DNA of 64,000 nt from Triatoma infestans. Its lineage: Eukaryota > Arthropoda > Insecta > Hemiptera > Reduviidae. The stretch lies in contig JAAEAF010000103.1 of NCBI GenBank assembly GCA_011037195.1, forward strand, positions 549,478 to 613,477, read 5' to 3'. Below are positions 42,501 through 53,598 of this stretch, piece after piece. How positions within the stretch are numbered: the stretch's first letter is position 1; every line of letters begins with the position of its first letter. The translations under genes were made by a program, and so were the position numbers. The notes beneath the pieces were generated by a model. That model had not been told where the DNA came from. It did no database searches and saw nothing but the letters and a program-made list of their open reading frames with translations.

Positions 42501-43769
42501 TTTTTATTATTATTAATTTATTTTACTTTCTTAAAAGTCATAATATTATTGTTCATCATTAACGCCTGCCACTTAAGGAAATGTATATTGTTAGCGTAAG
42601 ATATTGCAGAAAGAAACCTAACGCATCTCAGCCTCCAGTAATTTATACATTTTTTTTTTAATTCTAGCGTAATTCATATTAATCAGTTTTATTCATATGC
42701 GATACTATTTTTTTTTTTAAGCATTTTAAACTATCGATATAAAATAATATTTTAAATTTGGCCGTTGTTAATAATAACTACGTAACTGGTTGGCAGGGAC
42801 CAAAGATGAAAACTTTTAATCTTTTGAAATTTGTTTTTTAGTTTCGGACACCTTGTAGAATACTGTGGAGTATAACGTTCTTTATTTCCAGACTTCTCCT
42901 AACAGTTCTGAGGTAGACGGCACACCAAAGGTGCCCGGAAAAGTTTGAAAGGTTTCTTCGTTGAGCCCTGTCTAGTTACATTTATATTTTATATTATTCT
43001 TTCTAAAATATCGTTTCTAGAATTATTCAGCATTTAAAATAGCACTTTTCAGGGAAGCATCCATTTTTTCAGAGAAAAGTTTCAAATGAAAGTATTAAAA
43101 TGTTTAACTGCATTTTTTTTTTTTTTTACAGATTTAACAAATTGACAAATCATAAACAATTAAGGAAATTATTGACAAGATTAAACCTTCATTAATAAGA
43201 TTAATATGTTTATTATTAATGCTATAAAAATTCCAAAAAACTTCCCTGATAATCCTGGCTTTAGACAGTTAAAATACGTAAAGTGATTTCAACATAACCG
43301 CTTGACTCATGCTGTTTCTAATAAATGGGCAATTCCCTGATAATAGTTTGTTTATTATTAATTAAACTAAATATCTACAAATTTTATTTTTTTATTATGT
43401 TAAGAAACAACATTGAGAAAAAAAAAAAGCAATACAAATATTTCTTATCCAAATATAATATTATTATCTTACCAAACAATATTTTATTGAGTATATCGAA
43501 ATCGTCTGTATTTATCAAGTTTATTTACCACTACAGATACTAATTTATATATAAAATTGTCTTTAAATTTCAGTACAGAAGTAAATTTTTATATTCAAGT
43601 ACTTAAACATGATTTTGATAGCTATTAATTACGAGAACATAAAATAATACGTCCTTAATATTGTTATTAATAAAATTAGTATCTGTTTTTTGTTTTCGGT
43701 GCAAATAAGTGAAAATAATTATTTCTTAGAATTTGTTATCTAATTATTATTATTTTTACTAAATTATAC
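42501..43769. other. AT-rich sequence without recognised features
   Basis: A less AT-rich patch near 42780-42990 was translated in all frames without recognisable protein. Confidence 0.45.
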
Positions 43770-43943
43770 ACGGCGCCTACGGACAGTGTTCTCTCGTTAC
43801 AACAGACAACACTGTCTATCCACCGGTCAGTGAACTAATACGAGGCTCCTAGGAAGAAAAAAAACTAAGGTCAACCAGCTGGACTCGAACCTGGGACCTC
43901 CGCGTTCCTAGTCCAACGCGCTACCACTGAGCTAATCCCTTCC
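43770..43943 (-). repeat. SINE family B, copy 2 with complete tRNA-like head
   Basis: On the minus strand the head reads GGAAGGGATTAGCTCAGTGG (A box) and later GGTTCGAGTCC (B box), a tRNA-like pol III promoter. The body blocks AGGCTCCT and ACAGTGTT follow. Best preserved head in the window; its 3' tail is truncated. Confidence 0.8.
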
Positions 43944-44879
43944 TTTAAATATTAACTTAGTTAGTACTGTTATACGTTAATTTTGCGAATTATTACATTT
44001 TGTAATTGACAAATTTACTTCTTCAAACTTTTCCTAAACAATTAACTGGCCTTAACATTACACCATAAATATAGCAAATTTTACGTGTTGGTTTTTAGGA
44101 TATTAGAGCTGCCTGAATATGACTAAATTATGAGGTTAGACTCCATCAGACCCTAGCAAAACTTGAAACGATAGTTTCATTGTTAACCTAAAAGACAGAT
44201 TATCCCTAACTCCCTAGAAAACAATTTTTTGCAAACATGTTTAAAAAAAAGAAAGAAAAAGAAACAGAGATGGTTAATAAATGATGATTTACATGCCGAC
44301 AACATTATAGAAAAATCACTCAATTCCTTTTTTTAGAAAACCTGTTTAGTTTAAATGCATTTCCCATGTTATCCCTCATTTTTTGCACCCCGCGTACCAC
44401 TATTCTTGCGATCTCTACCGTACCACATCACTTGATGGAAAAAAGGAACATATTGTGATAACATATACCATATCCATATCTCACATTGTCATTATAATCC
44501 TAATACTTCCAAAAAGTCAGCGGGTTTTTTGAGGTGCTGAAAAAAATAAATATGGACAGACAGACAGACAATCAAAACTTGAAACCTTAAAAATTGTACG
44601 TTTCAAAAAGGTCAGAAAATGATTCGATAATTCGAAAAAGATTTCATACCTTTTGTATTTATTATCAGTATTTATTATCTATATTATTTTTCTTTTTTAA
44701 AGGATATATATATATATATATATCTATTTCATCTAGTTTTAGTCAAAAAATTTCAATTTTTTACAAATTGTAAAAGATAGTCCAGAAAAGAAGCAAGCCC
44801 AGGCAGATAAAAACGAAGCAACTTAAATAATCGCCAACAAAAAAAAAAAAAAATCTTCAGCCGTTTTGCGTGATTTCGG
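43944..44879. other. AT-rich sequence without recognised features
   Basis: Contains a (TA)n tract at 44705-44722 and A runs. No gene that I can support. Confidence 0.45.
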
Positions 44880-45480
44880 AGCAAAACAGACACACAGACA
44901 GACAAACGGAAAGAAATTTAGAAATTTATCGCAGAAAAGTTCAAACTTGATATTTCATTTAATCATCAGCGGATGTGACATCAAAGTTATAAGATATCAA
45001 AAATCAGTCCAACCGGAAATATAACTTTATTAATTTAGATTTTTGCAATTTTCTCGGAAACGGCTCCAACGATTTTCTTTCAAGTTGATAAATACACTAT
45101 ATGCATATAAGATCTATGGACTTTTATAAAACATTTATCCAGGAAAATTCTTTTAAGGGGACTTTTGAGGGGAAAGGTGGGGATTTATGATTTCCTCTAA
45201 AGCGCCATTTCAAGTTATTATACTATATGCTATTATCTATATTATAATATTAATTACAAATAAATATGATGCTAGAATTTCGAGTATAGAGAAATTCCGG
45301 TTGATAAAAAAAACACTAACTTCTTTTTTCCCCCCAAAAAATTAAATTTAGTGGGGTTGGGAGATTTGAGTGGGGCTGGTAGATCATGTTCCTTAAAAAA
45401 AAAAATGAATAAAGTTTGCCAATTATTACTGTGTAAAATGCAATAACAGAAAGTCGTGTAGAGGTTTCACGCAATATTTT
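44880..45480 (+). repeat. Family C repeat, diverged copy
   Basis: Blocks CAACCGGAAATATAACTTTA, TTTTCTCGGAAACGGCTCCA, AGGAAAATTCTTTTAAGGGG and AGAAAGTCGTGTAGAGGTTT match the order of the copy at 50062. Confidence 0.65.
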
Positions 45481-46080
45481 TTAGTATTTTGTTTTTTTCT
45501 CTGAAAAAGACTTCCAACTCTTAAAAAAAATATTGTACATAATATTACCCGACGTCCGAGTAAACTCCGACCATACGCGGCTATTTTTATTATTATTTAA
45601 ATATTTGAGTTTTCGTTTTATTAATAAAATTCAAAGTAATAATATCTTTATTTATAAAGTTAACGTAAAAAAATATATATAATAATATTTTATACAGCAA
45701 TAATAAACAGTTGAAAGCTAAAGTTGAGTTGCGGAAACTGTTTCATGGTGTTGGGAAGAAGTCTGCATTGCAGTGGTTGGTAATTGTAGTTGTTACAAAC
45801 ACCGCTCACTAGGAATGGCAGTTTCTTTACATATCTCCAACTAAATTTATTGTTCGTAAAATCAAATCAAATATGCTTTAACCAAAATATAATAAAGGCA
45901 GCTGTTTTATATAATAAACAGATATTTCTTTCGTCAGAAATGTCCCAGAATTTTGTTTATTAATACAAGGAAACATTATAATAAAAAAATAAAAATAAAA
46001 AAAAATGGTTAATATTTCTTATTATAAATTTTTATAATTTTAAAACGAAAATTTTTTCAAATTTTAAGTTTTTTTTTGGT

Positions 46081-46199
46081 TTTTTTTTTTTTTAAATTTA
46101 AAGTGCGTCAAAATCTATGGTCATCTAACACTGCTGGAATCAAACCCGACACCTCCACGTGGGACTCCAGCGTGCTATCACTGAGCTTATACCCTTCCA
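46081..46199 (-). repeat. SINE family B, copy 3 (internally deleted)
   Basis: Head AAGGGTATAAGCTCAGTGAT and B box GGTTTGATTCC on the minus strand are followed almost directly by the 3' block TGACCATAGATTTTGACGC and a T-run tail on the plus strand. The central body is missing. Confidence 0.75.
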
Positions 46200-46409
46200 T
46201 GATTACTAAATATTTAGTTGCGTTTAATATTATACACTTGGTAAAATCTACGCTGGTAACGTTTGGCATTTTAAGAGGATTGCAGGATGTCCCCAACTTC
46301 CTCAGAAGAAATTAAAATAATTTTCTCCGTATACAAGGTTTTAAACAGAAGTGTCAGCTCGGAGCGTTAATAGAAATCCATGCAATACCCTGAAATGGTA
46401 CTTCAGAGG

Positions 46410-46770
46410 GTAAGGGAAAGGAAGGTGATGGAGATTATACTTGTGTGACTAATACTCAATGCCTTAGCAGAGCGTTACAGTAGCAGTTTAAATTTAAGTT
46501 GAACTCACAAGTCTCCAAAAAAAAAAAAAAACTAAAATAATTTTTCTTCAGCGTTAATAAAATGAGTAATAGGGGATCCGAATAATTAGTTACTTACTCC
46601 CTATCTAGGCCAAACTAGGGAGGAGAATTTCTTATACATATAGAGACAAACTAGCCCTACGAGGAGAACAGTTTTAGAACAGTCATCGACACCAGTCAGT
46701 CGACATCATTCTACTTTCTATTATCAGCCAGTCGGTCTCTCTCTCCTAATTTAACTCAGAACTTCTCCAA
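46410..46770. repeat. Duplicated block, empty-site copy
   Basis: Runs from GGTAAGGGAAAGGAAGG through ACTCACAAGTCTCC, an A run and ACTAAAATAATTTTTCT into an LTR-like (family D) segment. The same order occurs at 47150-48450, where a family C element interrupts it in the A run. This copy is uninterrupted. Confidence 0.8.
46556..46750 (+). repeat. LTR-like promoter repeat (family D), copy 5
   Basis: GGGGATCCGAAT to CAGCCAGTCGGTCTCTCT. Over 90 percent alike by eye to copy 6 at 48245. Truncated at its 3' end by family C-like sequence. Confidence 0.65.
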
Positions 46771-47149
46771 AATGAATTTTCCCAGAAAAATGTTTTTGAA
46801 ATAAAAAAAATGTTAGAAATAAGAGTTCGAAATTTAAAGAATATGATTGGAACCATTTTTGTGTTTAATTGCACAAAAAAGACTGGAAAAATCCATTCAT
46901 AAAAATGATGATACTAATTTTGACAGATAACTTGCTGTCGGATACCATGGTGATAACCAAATTGATTGGTCAAGTTTAACTTCGTTCGATTTTTTCGCTT
47001 TCATATTCACGCTGTTCACAAATCTCTTTCTTTCTCTCTTCACACACACTTTTTAAAAGTCAATTTTTCATACTTATTCCTATTTGAGATCGTTCTCAAA
47101 AACTGCTTCCGAAAATTTTTACACGAACGCAATATGTTCTCTTACGATC

Positions 47150-47280
47150 GGTAAGGGAAACGAAGGTGATAGAGATTATACTTGTTTGCCTAACAGCGCC
47201 CTCTAATTCAATGCCTTAGCAGAGCGTTATAGTAGCAGTTTAAATTTAAGTTGAACTCACAAGTCTCTAAAAAAAAAAAA
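47150..47280. repeat. Duplicated block, left part of the filled-site copy
   Basis: About 90 percent alike to 46410-46530, with a 17-base insertion (around 47194-47210). It ends in the A run where the family C element begins. Confidence 0.8.
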
Positions 47281-48210
47281 TCTGGTGTGAAATACTCACA
47301 CAACTTTCTCTTACTCCAGTTCTCAAAATTATAATTGACAAATTTTATAGTTTGTGTACCAAATTTAATGAAATTCGTCGAAAACTGAAAAAAACTGTTC
47401 AGTAAAAGCGCACTTCCGGTTTACTAATTTTCTTGAAACTCGGAATTTTGGCCATCTATTTATTTCTAATTAATTTTGTTTGAATGATAGAATTATATAA
47501 TCAACTGTGATAGCAGTTTAGAGAAAAACATAACCCCACCCCTCCCCTAAAAGTGCCCTTAAATGAATTTTCCCAGAGAAATGTTTTAAATAAAAGTTGT
47601 AGATCATTGCTCGTTTAGTTTATCTACGATGTTTCAAGAAAATCGTCGGAGCCATTTTTGAGAAAATTGCGAAAAAGAGAATAAATCATTTAGTAAAGTG
47701 GAAAAGTAAACGCACTTCCGGTTATCCGAATTTTTCAAACTCGGAATTTCAACAACATATTTAGATCACAGAATTGTCTAATAAAACACAAATAGCACTT
47801 TAGATGGACCTAACCCCCCCCCCAAGTGCCCTTAGATGCATTTTCCCGGAGAAATGTTTCAAATAAAAATTGTAGCTCTTTGTATGTGCAGTTGATGTTA
47901 CAAGTTTAAAGAAAATCGTCGGGGTCATTTTTGAGAAAATCCAACTACTAAAGTGGTACTTCCGGGAGGAATTTTGGCAGATAAGTACTGTCAGATCCCA
48001 TAGAGATATCTAAACGGAATATCAAGTTTCAAGTTTCTACGGTTTTTCGTTTTTGAGCTATGCTGTTCACATTCACACACACACAGACCATTTGCTAAAT
48101 ACCACTTTTTTTGACTCAGGAGACCTCAAAACGGATATTTCCGGTGAAAACTCGATATACGAAAATTGGACACGATTATAATACTTCCTCTACTAGGAGT
48201 GAGAGAAAGT
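47281..48210 (-). mobile_element. Family C element, copy with mapped insertion borders (930 bp)
   Basis: Starts TCTGGTGTGAAATACTCACA, then ACTTTCTCTTACTCC, and ends GGAGTGAGAGAAAGT, an inverted repeat of about 15 bp. Inside are two roughly 300-bp modules, each carrying a CACTTCCGGTT-type block, GATTTTCTTGAAAC-type sequence, a GGGGTTAGGTT/CCTAACCCC-type tract and AATGTTTTAAATAAA-type sequence. No open frame. Because the same flanks lie uninterrupted at 46410-46770, this is direct evidence that family C inserts as a unit. Confidence 0.85.
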
Positions 48211-48244
48211 AAAAAAATACTAAAATAATTTTTCTATATATTCT

Positions 48245-48620
48245 AATTATAGAATGAGTAATTGGGGGATCCGAATCATTAGTTACTCCCTATCTAGGCC
48301 AAACTAGGGAGGAGCATTCCCTTATACATATAGAGGCAAGCTAGCCCTACGAGGAGAATAGTTTTAGAACAGTCATCGACACCTGTCAGTCAACATCATT
48401 CTACTTTCTATTATCAGCCAGTCTGTCTCTCTATTAATTATTCTCTCGCTACCTTATTCTCTAATATCATTCAACAGTGTCAAATCCTTGCAGTTATTAT
48501 ATATTTCTAGTTCATTATACAGTGTTCAGTGCTATCAGTTTATTTTATCTCATTCCTAAATTTATCTCTCTAATTACTAATATAACTGTACAGTGAGTAT
48601 TCTAAGTTTAAATAAAATCG
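48245..48620 (+). repeat. LTR-like promoter repeat (family D), copy 6
   Basis: Longest of the 46/48-kb pair. Includes the downstream block ATCCTTGCAGTT and TTCATTATACAGTGTTCAG shared with the minus-strand copy at 15900. Confidence 0.6.
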
Positions 48621-50061
48621 TTTGATAATTTGATAATTTTCGAGAATATTAAAAAAAAAAAACTTCAAAAACTAAAATCGCTATTTTTAGTCAGGCGATT
48701 TTCTTCAAAATCGTGAAAAACTATTAAAAAAAAAAATTCAATAAAATCCCACTTTGGTTGGAGAATTTTGACTGAAACAGAGCAAAGTGATCATGTTTTA
48801 TTTTTGAGATATTTTGCTCACAATAATGCGCAATAATTCCTATTAATAGAAAGTGAGAAAATATTTATTCTTCTGCAAAACTTAAGAACATTTACTAAGT
48901 TTTGGAAAATAAGAGAGAAATAACGGCAAATGTCAAAAGGCAAATCTGTATTTGATAAAATCCAAGCTTTGAAATGAAAAAAAAGTTTTCAATCTAAAGA
49001 TGCGACGTTAACTGCTAAGATTAGGATATCTAATTGCTTTTATAACTCTTCTCAGGTTCAGAATGTGAAAAATATGTATGTTGTGCCCAGTACGATGTGG
49101 CGGCTCAGTAATGAGCAATATAAAAACATTACATTAGATATCAGTGAAGGAAGTTTTTAACACCAAGATATTTAGTTCTAGGAATTTTACCTACGTAACT
49201 TGCTAAAAGCATCTGGATAGTAATCATTAATTTATTTGTATGTAATTGAGAACTGACGAATTGTATATTTAGAACAAAACATCCATTCTTGACAACTTGA
49301 AATATTTATATTTAACAACGATAAATAATGTCTTCTATATAATTTTAAATTATGATTAAAACAATACTTAGAACTGTTACATTAGCTAGAATTCATAGAA
49401 AGTTAAGAAATAAAATACCTGAAAGTTTCTAAGAAAATATTCTTTATATTTTCAAATGAAATTATATAATGAATGGAATTACTTAACTTTATGATTATAT
49501 TACTTATAAATCAAAGAAAATAACATCATCAAACTGAACATAGTATTTAATTTAAATGAATTACAATAAATTTCTTGGCAAATAATAATTATTATTGTAT
49601 TATTCTTAAAAAGAAGAAAAAAAAATATTAATAATAATAACTTAGAAGTAAGTAAGTGAGAATTGATGAAATATCTTGTTAAATATACACGACGATAATA
49701 AATTTTGACCTTGGTAACACTGACATGGAAAAGAAAGATCAAGCATGGATTCAAGGCCATTTATTTTATAACCATTTTACGATAACAGTTCAATGATATT
49801 TTATACTAGACTCAGATTAAGATAAAAATTATGCGTTTTATATAATCACATAGATTAATAGATATTAAGTAAGAGAGACACACAAACACTGTCTTCAATC
49901 TTCCGTTGAACAGTATTAGATAATGATAATCCCTAACGTAATATATTTACATTAATGATGATAACCTATATAAATAAATTACGTTTTATCACAAATTTAA
50001 TTTTACAAAATCACCTCTAAAAATGGAAAATTAAAAGAAAAAAGTTATATTGTTGTTTTTT
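48621..50061. other. AT-rich sequence without recognised features
   Basis: No gene or repeat boundary that I can support. Confidence 0.45.
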
Positions 50062-51044
50062 ACTTTCTCTTACTCCTAGTAAGAGGAAGTATTGTAATCG
50101 TGTCAAATTTTCGATATCTAGTTTTCACCGGAAATATCCGTTTTGAGGTCCCCTGAGTCCAAAAAAGTGGTTTTTAGCAAATGGTCTGTGTGTGTCTGTG
50201 TGTATGTGAACAGCATAGCCCAAAAACGAAAAACCGTAGAAAACTGAAACTTAATATTCCGTTTAGGTATCACCATGCGATCTGACTGTGCGTTATCTGT
50301 CAAAATTCCTCAACCGGAAGTACCACTTTACTAGTTGACTTTTTTACTTTTTTGCGTTTTTCTCAAAAATGGCTCCAAGGATTTTCTTTAAGCTTGATAC
50401 ATCAACTACATATACAAGGAGCTACAACTTTTATTTGAAACATTTCTCTGGGAAAATTGATTTAAGGGCCCTTCTGGGGGAAGGGTGGGGTTAGGTTACC
50501 CTCTAAAGTGCTATTTCAGGTTATTACACAATTCGGTCATTTAAATAATGTTAATTAGAATTAAATATGTTGTTGAAATTCCGAGTTTGAGAAAAATCGA
50601 AAAACCGGAAGTGCTTTTGTTTTAACACTTTACTAAATGATTTTTTTCACTTTTTCGTGATTTTCTCAAAAATGGCCCCGACGATTTTCTTGAAACAGCA
50701 CATATAAACTAAACATTCAAAGATCTACAACTTTTATAGAAAACATTTCTCTGGGAAAATTCATTTAAGGGCACTTTTAGGGGAGGGGTGGGGTTACAGT
50801 TTCTTCTAAAGTGCTTTTATAGTTGATTATACAATTCTATCATCCAAACAAAATTAATTAGAAATAAATAGATGGCCTAAATGCCAAGTTTTAAGAAAAT
50901 TTGTAAGCCGGAAGTGCGCTTTTACTGAACAGTTTTTTCAGTTACCGACGAATTTCGTTATATTTGGTGCACAAACTATAACCTTTGTCAGTTATAATTT
51001 TGGAACAGGAGTAAGAGAAAGTTGTGTGAGTGTTTCACACCAGA
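50062..51044 (+). mobile_element. Family C element, 983-bp copy with two modules
   Basis: Reverse orientation relative to the copy at 47281. Starts ACTTTCTCTTACTCCTAG and ends AGGAGTAAGAGAAAGT followed by TGTGTGAGTGTTTCACACCA. Two modules (about 50322-50600 and 50601-50925) repeat the same order of motifs with clear divergence between them. Confidence 0.85.
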
Positions 51045-51319
51045 TTTTTTTTTTCTGAAAATGGATGTGAAATACTCATACGATTGCTTTTATTACAATA
51101 TAATTGACAAATTCCCTTCAAAATTATAATACGCAATTAAAATTTTAGAATTGTATCGCCTTTTATTAATACGAGCGCACGAGCCAATTATTCGCGCAGG
51201 AAAAATTACAATTTTAGGGGGTCCTCGAGATGCGTAAGCATGTCACTAAATTGCTAGTGTTAAAACCACTAAAAATCCTCAGGGCGCTACAACCCCTTTT
51301 GCGGGGAATTGTAAGCGCG

Positions 51320-51829
51320 GTGCACACTAAGAAGATACGATTGCGAGCTAACATAATACAATAAATCGAGCGTTTTGATTTTTTATCTATACAACATTTC
51401 TTGTTTCCATCAGCGCGAAGTGACATGAGGGTGACACGTTTTTTTGGTGTTATTTCAAATCATGAGCTCGTCCGAAGAGAATATTGTTGCAGGATACTGG
51501 TGGTTGCAGCAAAACGAACCAACTAGAAAGAAAGAGAAAGTACTGGGTGCACCCGCATAATGTGAGGAACATAGTACGGCGGTTGTTTCTCGTGAACTGC
51601 CTCAACATGCAGAAAAATTTAAAGAAATATAATTCCACAAGCATGGATTGTTTTAAACTAATTTTACGAAAGAAATCGTAGCAGACGCTTCCTCTTGCGA
51701 GACAGCCATGATGCTATCACAAGATATCGCGCAATATTTATTGCCTCCGAGACCAGCACGCCGTGTTGCTCATACCGATACGATGCCGATAGGTGTTGCC
51801 ACAGAATCGCTATCGTATAAGTGTGCACT
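51320..51829 (+). mobile_element. PIF/Harbinger deletion derivative
   Basis: Imperfect inverted repeats with GTGCACACT near 51320 and AGTGTGCAC at 51820-51828, each followed inward by ATACGAT and GCGA, bracket a transposase fragment. An ATG at 51462 begins MSSSEENIVAGYWWLQQNEP. After a frameshift about 25 codons in, the frame reads RKYWVHPHNVRN, and later SRELPQHAEKFKEI and MDCFKLIL. This is the N-terminal region of Harbinger nucleases. The catalytic DDE part is missing. Confidence 0.7.
51462..51690 (+). pseudogene. Harbinger transposase N-terminus
   Basis: YWVHP is the diagnostic string. At least two frameshifts occur, and everything downstream of about 75 codons is lost. It lies inside the short element defined by the surrounding inverted repeats. 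Confidence 0.75.
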
Positions 51830-52059
51830 ATTTTTGTCGCTTCAACTCGATCTTCACGCTTGTCACATGTTCATGTCCCGTTCGTATCGTTTCATACATC
51901 GTTTTTTATTATATCGTTTTTATCGTATTCGCATATATCGTACGTTTTTTGTGGGTGAGTAAACCAGCCTCTTTGAGAGGTGCTCAGAGACGATAAGAAA
52001 GTGAACAACAGTTTTCGTCTTGGCTGTTACTACTAGGGAAGATATAAAGCGTGCCTCAA

Positions 52060-52400
52060 CCTAAGTAAAAATAGGCTTCGCATGTTGACAAGGGTTCCTT
52101 TCAGAACATTAGGACTCAAGAAGCTGGGCCTAGAACATGATAGTACCTGTAGATTCTGTGAGGAGATGGTGGAAGATCCAATACACTTCCTGACGGACTG
52201 CGATGCTATCATCCAGGGAAGTTTTAGAAGTCTGGGCATTTTCCAGGTATTGAAGAAGAATATTATCCTCCCTAGAATTATTCCAGATTCTTACGATTCC
52301 TTAGAGAAATTAATCAGGAAAGCGTGCTGTTGAAATGTATCATCCCGGTACCGGTAGGGATACCAATAAACCTCTCCGGGCCGTGATGGATTATATCCTT
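52060..52400 (+). pseudogene. LINE C-terminal knuckle and 3' UTR fragment
   Basis: Reads RVPFRTLGLKKLGLEHDSTC followed by RFC and DPIHFLTDC (CX2CX8HX4C). After the stop at about 52333 a 3' UTR with GTACCGGTAGGGATACC and CCTCTCCGGGCC follows, like the UTR of the LINE at 17416 in position and composition. 5' truncated. Confidence 0.8.
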
Positions 52401-52826
52401 TAAAAACAAACACTAAACATTCGATAAAAATTCTATTTTTGCAGATATTTACTGCAATAAAAGGAGTCATACTTTGTTACTGGTTATCCTTATTTTTCGT
52501 TTGTTTGCGTCGTTTGGAATAGAAAAATTCTTTGCGATAAATCACTCTTGAGGAGTCATCAATCACTTGAAAAAAAAATAATGTCAAATATTATTTGATA
52601 AATTTTATTCAACATTAGGGTTTAGAAATCAATATAAGCAATATTTTGTAATGGCAATTTAATAGGATGTCTGAATTTGTAAAAAAAATTAAACAAAAAA
52701 TTCTACAGAAAAATCTTCCAAATATGTATCTATCTTTCCAACCAATCGAGGGCTTTCTCTTTGTCTGTAAAATGCAGAAAAAGATCAACGCCGGGAGACC
52801 TTGTCAAATATATATGTTCACTAATT

Positions 52827-53127
52827 AATTGAATATATGGATAGGTCCGCAATGGATAACATCTGGGATTTTATCCGTCGCATCGTGTGCAAATTTTTTG
52901 TGTTCCTGACCGGTTTCGGATTTTCATCCATCGTCAAAGTATGGTTAATCAAGCTTGTAAGAGAGTTGACTTCATGTTAATATTTCTGTTAAGCAATACA
53001 CCTGTTGATTGTATACCGTATTGTATTCACTTGATTAGCTTGACTCTGGTAATGGATGAAAATCCAAAACCAGTCAGGAATATAAAAAAATGTGCAAGCT
53101 ACGACAGATAAAATCCCAGATATGTTC
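52827..53127. repeat. Family F hairpin with decayed hammerhead motifs
   Basis: Arms about 52857-52954 and 53029-53127 are imperfect reverse complements around a 75-base centre. Each contains the ACCGGTTTCGGAT-type hammerhead strand. Left (minus strand): TGACGA with C3 changed to T. Right (plus strand): CTGGTAA instead of CTGACGA, and AAAA for GAAA. The left outer sequence GAATATATGGATAGGTCCGC recurs inverted at about 41344-41360. Confidence 0.7.
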
Positions 53128-53351
53128 AGTTAGTAATCAAGTGATCTTTAACTTCCGATTGACCTTATCGTGTCTTACTATGTTCTTGCATCCTTTTTTA
53201 TAAAATGGCCGTAAACATCTTTTCAAATCCTTAAATTTGATTTGTGCCCCACAACATCTATCAACCAAAATATAGTTTGTGTTTTCCAATTAAACAAAAT
53301 AAAATCATAATTTTTAAAAATCCCTCCGTCAATATCCTACAAGTAACCGCT

Positions 53352-53598
53352 ACCCTATGGCACAACATCCCATGAAAAGCTAAGGCTTGCCGGACAGCGA
53401 TTTGAATGGGAGGCGTGTGTTAAGTTGAATGGGAACCCACGCCGTTTAGTTCCGGCCTTCGCTACCTAGGGCGCTACTAACTGTAGGTTCCTACTTTTTA
53501 ACACGATGCTGTGTCAACTTTGCCCTCACCAAGGAATCGAACCGTAAATTCTCGCACGAAAGACGAGTGCGCTAGCCACTAGACCAACGCGTGAGGCC
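53352..53598 (-). repeat. SINE family A, copy 2 (247 bp)
   Basis: Minus strand begins GGCCTCACGCGTTGGTCTAG (A box TGGTCTAGTGGCTAG) with B box GGTTCGATTCC. It ends GTGCCATAGGG. Same length within a base and same order of blocks as the copy at 60862. Confidence 0.85.

Noticed and set aside
51708..51996. Host gene suggested by overlapping frames at 51708-51996
   Set aside because: The frames overlap the right end of the Harbinger-like element and low-complexity sequence and match nothing.
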